Assembly: GCF_003202205.1 (NCBI RefSeq)
Contig: NZ_PDOG01000011.1
Span: 36,790 to 100,789, forward strand
Source: Halomonas sp. LBP4
GTDB taxonomy: Bacteria; Pseudomonadota; Gammaproteobacteria; Pseudomonadales; Halomonadaceae
DNA length: 64,000 nucleotides
Direction: 5' to 3'
The position numbers and the translations under genes were made by a program. Position 1 is the first letter of the stretch. The number at the start of each line of letters is the position of its first letter. Shown here one piece after another: positions 43,087 to 55,179 of this stretch. The notes below the pieces were generated by a model, which was not told the origin of the DNA, ran no database searches, and was given only the letters and a program-made list of their open reading frames with translations.

Positions 43087-44208
43087 ATGACAAAGCAATT
43101 CGTCACCCTGCAGCACCTTGGTGCGTTGTCCGCCGTCGCACTACTCGGGGTCTCGGGTACCGCATCGGCCATCGAAGCCGAGATCTCCGGCCACGTGAAC
43201 CGGGCGATCATGGCTTACGAAGACGGCGAGGACTCGCAGACCGCGTTCGTCGACAACGAGACCAGCAACAGCCGCATGCGCTTCCGGGGCTCCGGCGAGA
43301 TAATGCAGGGGGTGAACGCCGGCGTCTATGGCGAATGGGAGATCGTCTCCACCAATTCCAGCGAGGTCACCATCGACACGACAAGCAGTAGCAATAGTGA
43401 ATTCCAGGTCAACAAACGCCACCTGGACGCCTTCGTCGAGGGGGGCTTCGGCAAGGTCAGCCTGGGGCAGGGCGATGGCGCGGCCAACGGCATCGCCGAG
43501 ATCGACCTCTCCGGCACCTCGCTGATCAACTATGCCGGCGCAACGGACATCGGCGGTAGCATCGCCTTCCAGGAGGGCGGCCAGCCGTTTACCGCGAATG
43601 GCGCGGTAGGGCAAGCCAGAATCCGGGATACCTACAGCCAGTTTGACTTCGAAAGCCGCTTCGACCGGGTGCGCTACGACACGCCGAGCGTCGGCCCCTT
43701 CGACTTCGCCATCGCCACCGGGACCAAGAGTGATGACGACGACACCACCGACGCGGCAGTGCGCTACGGGGCCACCTATGCCAACGGTGCGCAGATCGCC
43801 GCAGGGCTTGGCTATTCCGCGCGTTCCAGGGGTGGCGACACGGGAACGGTGGAGACCTTCGGTGGTTCGGCTTCGCTGCTGCTTGCCAACGGCCTGAACG
43901 TCACCCTCCTCTACACTCAGCGGGAGGATGATGCCGACCTGGATGCCGATACCCTCTGGGGCAAGGTCGGCTACAAGGTGGGCCACCACGCCGTCGCCGT
44001 CGACGTGGGCCAGACCAACGATCTGCTGGGCGGCGGCGCCTTCGACTCCGAGAGCACGGTGTACGGTATCGGCTATACCTATACGCCGGTCAACTGGGCA
44101 GAATTCTATGCCGGCGTGAAGCAGCACCAGCTGGACGTGTCACTGGCCAGCGTGAGCGACCCTGATGACATCAACATCGCCACCGTCGGCACCCGACTGA
44201 AGTTCTGA
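43087..44208 (+). CDS. General porin (Gram-negative porin, OmpC-like)
   Basis: 373 aa from the ATG at 43087 (GGAGAG upstream). A signal peptide ends at GTASA before IEAEISGHVNRAIMAY. The rest alternates in beta-strand fashion with the porin landmarks NSRMRFRGSGEIMQGVNAGVYGEW, GKVSLGQGDGAANGI, RYGATYANGAQIAAGLGYS and a terminal Phe (GTRLKF) for outer-membrane insertion. Forms a trimeric outer-membrane channel (family knowledge). An ATG five codons upstream is possible. A lipoprotein gene follows 10 bp after the stop. Confidence 0.9.
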   Translation: MTKQFVTLQHLGALSAVALLGVSGTASAIEAEISGHVNRAIMAYEDGEDSQTAFVDNETSNSRMRFRGSGEIMQGVNAGVYGEWEIVSTNSSEVTIDTTSSSNSEFQVNKRHLDAFVEGGFGKVSLGQGDGAANGIAEIDLSGTSLINYAGATDIGGSIAFQEGGQPFTANGAVGQARIRDTYSQFDFESRFDRVRYDTPSVGPFDFAIATGTKSDDDDTTDAAVRYGATYANGAQIAAGLGYSARSRGGDTGTVETFGGSASLLLANGLNVTLLYTQREDDADLDADTLWGKVGYKVGHHAVAVDVGQTNDLLGGGAFDSESTVYGIGYTYTPVNWAEFYAGVKQHQLDVSLASVSDPDDINIATVGTRLKF

Positions 44209-44218
44209 GGAGGCGACC

Positions 44219-44545
44219 TTGAAGTACGCGCAACCGCTTCTCCCAATGATTCTCACCGTGGGCCTGCTGACTGGCTGCGCCGGTCAGCCCACGGAGTTCC
44301 GTTCCGACCGGGAGACGCCAGAGGGGCCAGGCATGCTCTCCGGCGAAGAGGGAGGGTGGGTACTGTTCGGCGAGAAGCGCCGACAGCGGAGCGAAGAGTC
44401 TTCATCCGGCGGGCCACTGCCGGATGAAGGCGAGTTCCGCGAATACCAGGAGTGGAAGGAACGGGCCCGGGAGTCCGGCGAGTACGAGGAGTTCCAGGAC
44501 TGGCTGCGCTGGCGTGAATATCGCCGCTGGCAGGAGGCGCAGTAG
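44219..44545 (+). CDS. Small outer-membrane-type lipoprotein, highly charged
   Basis: 108 aa. Start is TTG at 44219, with GAGGAGG seven bases before it and only 10 bp after the porin stop. A lipobox LLTGC places the lipidated Cys at residue 20. The mature part is hydrophilic, rich in Glu/Arg/Trp (YQEWKERARESGEYEEFQDWLRWREY) and probably an extended helix with near-repeats of FREYQEWKERA/EYEEFQDWLRW. No family recognised. It likely works with the porin or the cell wall. Confidence 0.7.
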   Translation: MKYAQPLLPMILTVGLLTGCAGQPTEFRSDRETPEGPGMLSGEEGGWVLFGEKRRQRSEESSSGGPLPDEGEFREYQEWKERARESGEYEEFQDWLRWREYRRWQEAQ

Positions 44546-44685
44546 CACCTCAGCCGCCCCTTTCAGGGCATAACGGCAATCACTCAACATCAGAACGATA
44601 TAATGGTAATCATTTCCAAGAAACCTTTGGATATCACGACCTAAAGGCTGGCAAGTCGCCGCCAGCCTGCTAGACTGGCCTCCAA

Positions 44686-44798
44686 CGCTTGACGGGGTGC
44701 CGGTGAATCCGGCTGAGATGGCGCAGACTGACCGCAAGGTCATCACAGCGCTGGTCCCGTGGAACCTGATCCGGTTGGTACCGGCGTAGGGAATCAGG
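44686..44798 (+). ncRNA. TPP riboswitch (THI box) upstream of tenA
   Basis: The conserved THI elements occur in order: GGGGTGCC, GGCTGAGATGG, CCCGTGGAACCTGATCCGG and ACCGGCGTAGGGAATC. The region 44800-44880 before tenA contains CCTCCCCCTCC, which can pair with the GGAGG of the tenA ribosome site, so translational control is plausible. Ligand-bound RNA would be expected to reduce tenA expression. Confidence 0.9.
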
Positions 44799-44887
44799 CG
44801 GTGGGATCGGCCACGCAGCACCTTCTTCGGCCCTCCCCCTCCTTCTCCTCGCCAGTGCTCCGGATCGACGCTTCGACCGGAGGCAAG

Positions 44888-45556
44888 ATGGGCTACCGCT
44901 TCGACGACCTGACCGCCGCCTGCCAGCACGACTGGCGCGCCTACATCGAGCACGACTTCGTGCGCGAGCTCGGCGCCGGCTCACTCGCGCATGACGCCTT
45001 TCGCCACTACCTGCAGCAGGACTACCTGTTCCTGATCCACTTCGCCCGGGCCTATGCCCTGGCCGCCTACAAGAGCCGCACCCTCACCGACCTGCGCCAG
45101 GCCCATGAGGGGCTCAAGGCGATTCTCGACGTGGAACTCGATCTGCATGTGAGCTACTGCCGCGACTGGGGCATCGACGAGGACGACCTGGCCCGGCTGC
45201 CGGAGGCTCGGGCAACGCTGGCCTATACCCGTTATGTGCTGGACACCGGCAACCGCGGCGACCTGCTCGACCTGCACGTGGCGCTGGCCCCCTGCCTGAT
45301 CGGCTACGGCGAGATCGCGGGCTGGCTGGGTGCCCAGTCTTTCACGGTACGCGGCGAGGCCAACCCCTATGACGCCTGGATCGCCATGTACGAGGGCGAG
45401 GAGTTCCAGGGCGCCATGCGCGCCGAGCTCGACTGGTTGAATGCACGCCTGGCCGACGTCACCCCGGCACGCTTCCAGGAGCTGTCGGAGGTGTTCCGCG
45501 ACGCCACCCGCCTGGAGATCGATTTCTGGCAGATGGGGCTGGATCGGGCTCTCTGA
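44888..45556 (+). CDS. tenA: Aminopyrimidine aminohydrolase TenA (thiaminase II)
   Basis: 222 aa. TenA salvages base-degraded thiamine by hydrolysing aminopyrimidines to HMP. Features: the N-terminal helix MGYRFDDLTAACQHDWRAYIEHDFV, QQDYLFLIHFARAYA, the catalytic-Cys region ALAPCLIGYGEIAGWL and the C-terminal acid in LEIDFWQMGL. It is directly under a TPP riboswitch; ATG at 44888 follows GGAGGCAAG. Together with thiC downstream it shows that the region is a thiamine locus. Confidence 0.92.
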   Translation: MGYRFDDLTAACQHDWRAYIEHDFVRELGAGSLAHDAFRHYLQQDYLFLIHFARAYALAAYKSRTLTDLRQAHEGLKAILDVELDLHVSYCRDWGIDEDDLARLPEARATLAYTRYVLDTGNRGDLLDLHVALAPCLIGYGEIAGWLGAQSFTVRGEANPYDAWIAMYEGEEFQGAMRAELDWLNARLADVTPARFQELSEVFRDATRLEIDFWQMGLDRAL

Positions 45557-45655
45557 CCTCCAGAGGCCCCTGGCCCCAACGCCACCCTCCCGCTGGCCCT
45601 GGTCAGGCCAGCGGGTGACGTCAGACTGGTGATCACGTGATCGCCCGACCACCAC

Positions 45656-45788
45656 GCTTGACGGGGTGCCGTTGACGACGGCTGAGATCATGCCTCCCGC
45701 CACAAGGCGACAGCATGGATCCCGTTGAACCTGAACTGGCTAATTCCCTGTTTTCAAGGACAGGAGAGGGTACCAGCGTAGGGATCAA
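45656..45788 (+). ncRNA. TPP riboswitch upstream of thiC with an inserted hairpin in P5/L5
   Basis: THI elements GGGGTGCC, CGGCTGAGATC, CCCGTTGAACCTGAACTGG and ACCAGCGTAGGGATC are present. Between CTGGCTAAT and the closing ACCAGCG there are about 30 extra bases containing CCTGT...ACAGG flanked by CCC/GGG, so the usually tiny P5 loop carries a second hairpin. The core is otherwise complete. It should regulate thiC, whose start is about 100 bp further on. Confidence 0.9.
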
Positions 45789-45889
45789 GCGACATGCAGC
45801 GAGGCCACGCCAGCCACTGCCCCTGTCCTCCCCAGCTGTCCTCCCTGACAACAACCCCAGACGTGACCATCCCCAAGGGAGAACAACCG

Positions 45890-47779
<1,890 letters not shown>

Positions 47780-47802
47780 GGCTCGACGCGGGCCTTGAAA
47801 CG

Positions 47803-47839
47803 GAATGCCCCGCCGCTACCAGGTAGCGGCGGGGCATTC
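47803..47839. terminator. Bidirectional hairpin terminator after thiC
   Basis: GAATGCCCCGCCGCTACC and GGTAGCGGCGGGGCATTC are perfectly complementary over 18 bp, with a single-base loop, followed by TTCTTC on the plus strand. It lies between thiC and the convergent outer-membrane protein gene and can serve both. Confidence 0.85.
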
Positions 47840-47867
47840 TTCATACGCCGGCCCGGGCCCGCGCGGG

Positions 47868-48368
47868 TCAGAACCGATAGGTCAGGCCGATGCTCGCCGC
47901 GTCGAAGTTGTGGTTCGACTTGTCGAGGTAGCGCATGTAGTCGGCGCCGATCGCCAGGTTGGGGGCGACATCGAACTCGCCGCCGGCACCGTAGGAGAAG
48001 TCGCCCTCGCGATCTACATCGAAGTCCACCTCGGTGTAACCCAGCAGGCCGTAGAGGCGCAACGTATCGCCGAGGGGCAGGATCCCCTTGGCGTAGGCAC
48101 CGACCAGGTAGTCCAGTTCGATGCCACCGTCGGAGCCGCCGGTACCCAGGTGGCCTTCCGCGGCGAAGTAGTCGTTGAACTGGGCACCGCCGCGCAGGCG
48201 CACGCCGACGCTGTCGCGATCAGGCCCACGATCACGATCGAGTTCCCAGAACATGGCATCGCCGCCGATGTAGGGCTGCATGCTCATGGGCTGCTGGGCC
48301 AGGGCGGTCGAGGCGCAGGCCCCCGCGACCAGCAGGGCCGAAACTGAGGAAATGGCAAGCGTCTTCAT
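47868..48368 (-). CDS. Small outer-membrane beta-barrel protein
   Basis: 166 aa. A signal peptide (MKTLAISSVSALLVAGACASTALA) precedes a protein with alternating hydrophobic strands and a C-terminal aromatic (IGLTYRF), typical of eight-stranded barrels of the OMP_b-brl/OmpA-like group. GGAQFNDYFAAEGHLGTGG and FDVAPNLAIGADYMRYLDKS are usual strand-turn patterns. Function unknown. Monocistronic; its upstream 400 bp include the ackA/pta relic on the other strand. Confidence 0.75.
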   Translation of the reverse strand: MKTLAISSVSALLVAGACASTALAQQPMSMQPYIGGDAMFWELDRDRGPDRDSVGVRLRGGAQFNDYFAAEGHLGTGGSDGGIELDYLVGAYAKGILPLGDTLRLYGLLGYTEVDFDVDREGDFSYGAGGEFDVAPNLAIGADYMRYLDKSNHNFDAASIGLTYRF

Positions 48369-48513
48369 GGAGCACCTCCATAATTAGGAAACAGCGTTTC
48401 CTTTCGCAAGCACAATTCTGGTACAGTCAGGGCTCGAACGCAAGTCCCGGCTTACCTCTGCCGCGACTGGCCCAGCAACATGCCAGGTATCCCCGCTTTC
48501 TGACGCAACGCAG

Positions 48514-48705
48514 CATGCGTCCGCCGTTACGGCTTCCACGGCACTAACCATGCATCGTCAGAAGGCCCCGGATTCGCCAGTGGCGGCCGCACCACGGTGT
48601 TCGTCTTCCCCGACCTCAACACCGGCAACACCACCTACAAGGCAGCGCAGCGCAGCGCCCGGGTGGTCAGCGTCGCCCCCATGCTGCAGGGCCTGACGGA
48701 ACGCG
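48514..48705 (+). pseudogene. Decayed fused fragment of a second ackA-pta
   Basis: Bases 48514-48553 match ackA at 50075-50114 (24 consecutive identical bases at 48521-48544), and 48559-48705 match pta at 52716-52858, including more than 45 nearly identical bases. The two pieces, about 2.6 kb apart in the real genes, are joined here. The pta piece has lost one base near 48587, shifting the frame. This is a deletion remnant of a duplicated ackA-pta. The rest of the 48369-48778 gap shows nothing. Confidence 0.85.
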
Positions 48706-48778
48706 CTCTATCCCCCTCGCCTCTGTCGGCCTAGAGTGGAAGCATACATTGTTCTCTAAAGCAGCAGGAGGCACGCCC

Positions 48779-49381
48779 ATGACCGCGCAAGACCGACCCA
48801 CGGCCTTGGCAGGAAACGGGAGACGCGCCCAGCTATCGCTCTTCGCGCGCAACTTCTTCAAGCACCCCCGTATGCTGGGCTCGATCATCCCCAGTTCCCC
48901 CTTTCTGGTGCGGCGATTGGTCGAGCGGATCGACTGGCAGAACACCCGGGTCGTCGTCGAATACGGGCCCGGAGTCGGAACCATCACCCGGGAGCTCCTG
49001 CGCCACATGCCACCGGAGTTGACCCTGCTGGCGCTGGAAACCAATCAGGAGTTCGTCGACTTCCTCCAGCAGTCGCTGCCAGACCCCCGGCTCCGAGTGG
49101 TGCGGGGCTCCGCCGAGACGATCCAGGCCGAGCTGACTCGCCTGGGGCTGCCCGCCGCCGATTACGTGGTGGCCGGCATCCCCTTCAGCACCATGCCGGC
49201 CACGAGCCGCGAGGCCATCCTCATGAACAGCCTCGACGCGCTCTCGCCCCAGGGCTCCATGCTGATCTACCAGTTCTCCGCCAAGGTATTACCCGACCTG
49301 CACCGCGTCTTCTCCGACGTAGAGTGCGATTTCGAGCCCCTCAACATTCTCCCGGCGAAGCTCTACTACTGCCGCCCCTGA
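48779..49381 (+). CDS. SAM-dependent methyltransferase, PmtA/KsgA-like
   Basis: 200 aa from the ATG at 48779 (AGGAGG upstream). The SAM-binding motif VVEYGPGVGTITRELL is followed by LALETNQEFVDFLQ, and VAGIPFSTMP replaces the NPPY of rRNA dimethylases. This arrangement is found in phospholipid N-methyltransferases (PmtA-type) and related uncharacterised proteins; FFKHPRMLGSIIPSSPFL near the N-terminus is typical. Likely substrate is phosphatidylethanolamine, but not certain. It sits between the ackA/pta relic and a mini-element, flanked by an 18-bp direct repeat. Confidence 0.75.
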   Translation: MTAQDRPTALAGNGRRAQLSLFARNFFKHPRMLGSIIPSSPFLVRRLVERIDWQNTRVVVEYGPGVGTITRELLRHMPPELTLLALETNQEFVDFLQQSLPDPRLRVVRGSAETIQAELTRLGLPAADYVVAGIPFSTMPATSREAILMNSLDALSPQGSMLIYQFSAKVLPDLHRVFSDVECDFEPLNILPAKLYYCRP

Positions 49382-49450
49382 GGCGCCTGCCCGACCACCG
49401 CACCGACTGGAGAGATGGACCGCCCTCACCCCCTGATGCAACGCAGCATG

Positions 49451-49534
49451 CTAGCAGCCTGTCGGGCTTAACGCTGATCTACTGCGAAACCCGGGCTTTC
49501 TCGCGACGACCGGTCAAATCCGACAGGCTGCTAG
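49451..49534. mobile_element. MITE-like element with perfect 15-bp terminal inverted repeats
   Basis: CTAGCAGCCTGTCGG at 49451-49465 is repeated in inverse orientation as CCGACAGGCTGCTAG at 49520-49534. The 84-bp unit holds no gene. Related ends occur, as I recall, at insertion sequences in Pseudomonas and Halomonas. It directly follows the direct repeat TGATGCAACGCAGCATGC. Confidence 0.6.
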
Positions 49535-49581
49535 ACTGATGTTTTACTGTCTTGCCTGACCTGCCTTTCCAAGGACTGCCG

Positions 49582-50768
<1,187 letters not shown>

Positions 50769-50772
<4 letters not shown>

Positions 50773-53003
50773 CATCCCCCGAGATCCCCGACGCACCACA
50801 GACCCTGCTGCTGGTGCCCACCAGCGAGGGCGCCGGCCTCACTTCCGCCTGCCTGGGGCTGATCCGGGCGCTGGACGCCATCGGCCTCAAGGCCGGCTTC
50901 CTCAAGCCGCTGCGCCAGGACGAGCTCAATGGCCCGGGGCCGGACCGCTCCACGGCGCTGGTCGCCAGCACCCTGGGGCTGTCCCCGCCGGCGCCGATTC
51001 CCCAGGGCGAGATGGAGCAACTGCTGCGCGACGACCGTCTGGACGTGCTGATGGAGCAGGTGGTGGAGCTGCAGGACCAGGCGATCGCGGCCCATCGCGA
51101 CAGCCCGCCGGACCTGCTGGTGGTGGAAGGTCTCGTGCCCACCCGCCACGGCACCTACGCCACCCAACTCAATGCCCAGCTGGCCCATGCCCTCAACGCC
51201 CGGATCATCCTGGTGGGCACCGGCGACATGGCCGACTCCCGGGCCCTGGCCGAGCAGCTCGACATGCATGCCCGCGCCTTCGGCGGGGTGAGCTCCAACC
51301 GCACCCTGGGGTGCATCCTGATGCGCCTGCACAACCTGCCGAGTGCCGGCGAGAACGAGGCCGCCCTGGCCCCGGGCACCGCCCCCCCGATGCTCGACGA
51401 GGCCCAGCTCGCCGAGTTGCGTCGCCATTCCCCGGCGCTGGCCACCGAGTGCTTCCACCTGATCGGCGCGGTGCCCTATACCCCTTCCCTCAGTGCCCCG
51501 AGGGTGCTCGACGTGGCTCGTGCCCTGAACGCCCGCTTCCTCAGCGAGGGCGAAGCGGCGACCCGCCGGGTGCTCTCGACCAGCCTGTGCGCGCGTAGTG
51601 CAGCCAACGCCCTGCATGTCTTCCGCCCCGGCAGCCTGATCGTCACCTCCGGTGATCGCGATGACATCGTGCTCGCCACGGCGCTGGCCACCATGAACGG
51701 GGTGCCCATGGCCGGCGTGCTGCTGACCAACGGCTACCTGCCCGGCGAGAACATGATCGAGATGTGTCGCCCGGCGCTGAAGACCGGCCTGCCGGTGCTG
51801 ACGGTGGATACCGACAGCTTCACCACGGCGAAGAACCTCGGCCAGATGGGCAACGACATCCCGGTGGACGACGCGGAGCGGGCCGAACGGGTCGCCGCCT
51901 TCGTCGCCGCCCACCTCGACCTGCAGTGGCTCAAGGATCACCTCAGCCACGGCTATACCCATCGGCTCTCGCCCTCGGCCTTCCGCCACCAACTGGTCAA
52001 GCAGGCCCAGCGGGCCAACCGGCGTATCGTGCTGCCCGAAGGCGACGAGCCACGCACGCTGGAGGCGGCCGCCATCTGCCAGCGTCGCGGCATCGCCCGC
52101 TGCGTGCTGCTGGGCAGGCGCGAGGAGATCCAGGAAGTGGCCCACCATCGCGGCATCGTGCTGCCGGAAGGGCTCGAGATCATCGACCCGGACAGCATCC
52201 GCGACCGTTACGTGGCGCCCATGGTGGAACGACGCACCGGCAAGGTGAACGAGTTGACCGCCGAGGCCCAGCTCCACGACAACGTGGTGCTCGGCACCAT
52301 GATGCTGCTGCTCGACGAGGTCGATGGCCTGGTCTCCGGAGCGGTGCACACCACCGCCAACACCCTGCGGCCCGCCTTCCAGCTGATCCGGACCGCCCCC
52401 GGCTATCACCGGGTGTCGTCGATCTTCTTCATGCTGCTGCCCGAGCAGGTGGTGGTCTACGGCGACTGCGCGGTGAACCCCGACCCGGACGCCGAGGCCC
52501 TGGCCGAGATCGCCCTGCAGAGTGCGCGCTCCGCCCAGGCCTTCGGCATCGAGCCGCGGGTGGCGATGATCAGCTACTCGACCGGCGAGTCCGGCAGCGG
52601 TGTCGACGTGGAGAAGGTGCGCCAGGCCACCCGCCTGGCCCGGGAGCAAGCGCCGGAGCTGCTGATCGACGGCCCACTGCAGTACGACGCCGCCGCCATC
52701 GAGAGCGTCGGCCGCCAGAAGGCGCCGGACTCGCCGGTGGCCGGCCGCGCCACGGTGTTCGTCTTCCCCGACCTCAACACCGGCAACACCACCTACAAGG
52801 CGGTGCAGCGCAGCGCCCGGGTGATCAGCGTCGGCCCCATGCTGCAGGGCCTCGCCAAGCCGGTGAACGACCTCTCCCGCGGCGCCCTGGTCGACGACAT
52901 CGTCTACACCATCGCGCTGACCACCATCCAGGCGGCCCAGAACGAGAGCACGAATCAGGGCAAGCGGACGGTGTCAGGCACCGATACGACCCGCGGCGGG
53001 TGA
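50769..53003 (+). CDS. pta: Phosphate acetyltransferase, long form
   Basis: Transfers acetyl from acetyl phosphate to CoA. 744 aa: an N-terminal P-loop-like/DRTGG regulatory part (about 1-380, TLLLVPTSEGAGLTSACLGL, SGDRDDIVLATALATMNG) and the C-terminal PTA_PTB catalytic domain (about 400-730, RIVLPEGDEPRTLEAA, LVSGAVHTTANTLRPAFQLI, SYSTGESGSG, FPDLNTGNTTYKAVQRS). Coupled to ackA by a four-base overlap. Its 3' end overlaps that of the convergent thiG by 30 bp. A decayed second copy lies at 48559-48705. Confidence 0.96.
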
Positions 53004-53798
53004 CGAGGGCTCGGCCTGGCCGCGGCGTGGCATACGCCCCGCCAGAAAGGCACTCCGCCCCGCCTCGACCGCCAGCTTCATCGCCCTGGCCATCTGGATC
53101 GGCTGCGCCGCATGGGCGATCGCCGAGTTCATCAGCACTGCGTCGCACCCCAGCTCCATCGCCATGGCGGCCTCGGAGGCCGTACCGATGCCGGCATCGA
53201 CCAGTACCGGAACACCGGCCTGCTCGATGATCAGCCGGATGTGGTGCGGGTTCTGAATGCCACACCCTGAGCCGATCAGCGATCCCAGTGGCATGACGGC
53301 GCAACAACCCAGCTTCTCCAGCTCGAGCGCCACGATGGGGTCATCGCTGGTATACGCCATGACGTCGAAGCCGTCATGCACCAGCGCTTCGGCGGCCTTC
53401 AGGGTCTCGACCACGTCGGGATAGAGCGTCTTCGCGTCGCCCAACACCTCGAGCTTGACCAGGTTGTGGCCGTCCAGCAGTTCGCGAGCGAGCTTGCAGG
53501 TCCGTACGGCGTCGCGGGCGTCGTAGCAGCCCGCCGTGTTGGGCAGCAGCGTATAGCGATCCGGCGACACCGCATCGAGCAGATGCGGCTCGCCGGGGGC
53601 CTGGCCGAGGTTAGTGCGCCGTACGGCAAAGGTCACGACCTGCGTACCGCTCGCCTCCAGCGCCCGGGCCGTCTCGTCGAAGTCCCGGTACTTTCCCGTT
53701 CCCACCATCAGGCGGGACGTGAAGCGCCTGCCCGCCACCATCAGTGGCGTATCCTCAGCCGCTTGTTTCAGCATCCCGCCATTCTCGTTGATCCGCAT
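52974..53798 (-). CDS. thiG: Thiazole synthase ThiG
   Basis: Forms the thiamine thiazole phosphate from DXP, dehydroglycine and ThiS-thiocarboxylate. 274 aa, (beta/alpha)8 barrel: FTSRLMVGTGKYRDF, the Schiff-base Lys region LVKLEVLGDAKTLYPD, VMPLGSLIGSGCGIQNP, VDAGIGTASEAAMAMELGCDAVLMNSAIA. Its ATG overlaps the thiS stop by one base and GGAGG lies seven bases upstream inside thiS. The 3' end overlaps pta on the opposite strand. It is the last gene of a run behind tauZ-thiS. Confidence 0.95.
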   Translation of the reverse strand: MRINENGGMLKQAAEDTPLMVAGRRFTSRLMVGTGKYRDFDETARALEASGTQVVTFAVRRTNLGQAPGEPHLLDAVSPDRYTLLPNTAGCYDARDAVRTCKLARELLDGHNLVKLEVLGDAKTLYPDVVETLKAAEALVHDGFDVMAYTSDDPIVALELEKLGCCAVMPLGSLIGSGCGIQNPHHIRLIIEQAGVPVLVDAGIGTASEAAMAMELGCDAVLMNSAIAHAAQPIQMARAMKLAVEAGRSAFLAGRMPRRGQAEPSSPAAGRIGA

Positions 53799-53998
53799 CA
53801 GCCACCTCCGATGGCATGCACGATTTCAATACGGTCGCCCTCGGAAATCTGCACCTCGTCGTGGCGACTGCGCGGCACGATTTCCTCATTCAGCTCGACC
53901 GCCACGCGCTGCCTTTGCAGTTCATGGGCCACCAACAGCTGGTGGATCGTGGTCTCCGGGTTCAGCAAGCGATACTCGCCATTTATCCAGACGCGCAT
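53798..53998 (-). CDS. thiS: Sulfur carrier protein ThiS
   Basis: 66 aa ubiquitin-like carrier with the C-terminal Gly-Gly (HAIGGG) that is thiocarboxylated to donate sulfur to ThiG. Features: MRVWINGEYRLL, the VAVELNEEIVPRSRH segment and EGDRIEIVHAIGGG. Its ATG shares a base with the stop of the YeiH/TauZ-family gene (TGATG), and there is no strong independent ribosome site, so it is probably translated by coupling to a membrane transporter gene. The thiG start overlaps its own stop in the same way. Confidence 0.93.
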   Translation of the reverse strand: MRVWINGEYRLLNPETTIHQLLVAHELQRQRVAVELNEEIVPRSRHDEVQISEGDRIEIVHAIGGG

Positions 53999-55050
53999 CA
54001 GATGCTCACTACGTCGAACAGGATGAACACCAGCACCAGCGCCAGCAGGAACAGGGTTTCGGCCACCATCAGGATGACCGGCTTCCACCCCACCACGGCC
54101 AGCTTCTGGAACGAGGTCTTGATCCCCAGTGCCGCGATGGCCGTGACCAGGCACCAGCGGGACAGGTCCGTCATGCCGTCGGCTACGCTCACCGGTATTG
54201 CGCCCAGGCTGTTGATGATCACCAGTACCACGAAGGCGACCAGGAAACCGGGCAGCCTGGGCACCTTGCTCCTGCCTTCGCGGCCCTCGCTATGGCGGAA
54301 GAGGAAGGTAAAACACATCACGACCGGCACCAGCATCGCCACCCGCATCAGCTTGACGAACGTCGAGATGTCGCCGGCTTCCTCCGAGATCATGTACCCC
54401 GCTCCGACGACCTGGGCCACGTCATGGATCGTGCCCCCCAGAAACACTCCGGCCTGCTGGTCCGTCAGGCTCAACACTCCGACGACCAGCGGATAAAGCA
54501 CCATCGCCGCCGTGGACAGGGTCGTGACCCCCACGACCGTGAGAATGGTATTGCGTTCGCTGTTGGCCCCGCGCGGCATGACCGCCGATAGCGCCAGTGC
54601 TGCCGAAGCCCCGCAGATGGCGACCGCGCCTCCCGTCAGCAGCCCCATGTCACGATGCAGCCCCATCAGTCTGGCCAGCAGTACCCCCATCAGGATGGTC
54701 AGCACCACGCCGGCCACCACCGTGACAATCGGCCCGACCCCCAGGGAGGTGACCTGTTCGATGGTGATCCGCACACCGAGCAGGGCAACACCAAAGCGCA
54801 GGATGGTCCGGGCGGCAAACTCGATCCCCGCCACGCAGCGCCCCTCCTCCGACAGGAAATGCAACGACATGCCGAACAGCAGGGCATACAGCAGCGTGGG
54901 CCCTCCGTAGTGGTCGGCGATGAAAGTCGTGGCCAGGGCGATGGTGATGCAGATCAGCACACCCGGCATGACGTGCGGGAACCCCTCGGCTGCCGTTCGC
55001 GAAAAGGTGATCGGGCTACGCATGGCTCGCTTACCACGTTCAATGATCAT
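53998..55050 (-). CDS. YeiH/UPF0324-family membrane protein, probable sulfite/sulfate exporter (TauZ-like)
   Basis: 350 aa with about ten hydrophobic segments. Family motifs: LLYALLFGMSLHFLSEEGRCVAGIEFAAR, ILRFGVALLGVRITIEQV, AICGASAALALSAVMPRG and GTIHDVAQVVGAGYMISEEAG. Homologues named TauZ or CuyZ accompany sulfonate degradation genes and are thought to export the sulfite/sulfate released. It follows usp and the TRAP genes on the same strand, and is translationally coupled to thiS. Start at 55050 has AGGAAA upstream; the ORF extends further but without a better site. Confidence 0.85.
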   Translation of the reverse strand: MIIERGKRAMRSPITFSRTAAEGFPHVMPGVLICITIALATTFIADHYGGPTLLYALLFGMSLHFLSEEGRCVAGIEFAARTILRFGVALLGVRITIEQVTSLGVGPIVTVVAGVVLTILMGVLLARLMGLHRDMGLLTGGAVAICGASAALALSAVMPRGANSERNTILTVVGVTTLSTAAMVLYPLVVGVLSLTDQQAGVFLGGTIHDVAQVVGAGYMISEEAGDISTFVKLMRVAMLVPVVMCFTFLFRHSEGREGRSKVPRLPGFLVAFVVLVIINSLGAIPVSVADGMTDLSRWCLVTAIAALGIKTSFQKLAVVGWKPVILMVAETLFLLALVLVFILFDVVSI

Positions 55051-55179
55051 GTTGTCATTTCCTTTCAATAATCCGGGCACGAACTTACCCGCAGTGCATG
55101 AAATGCACCGTGAGACGCTCGACCTGGTTCAAGAAAAACTGGCGATGGGCTCGGCCTTGATGACCCCTTCCGCCGAGGG

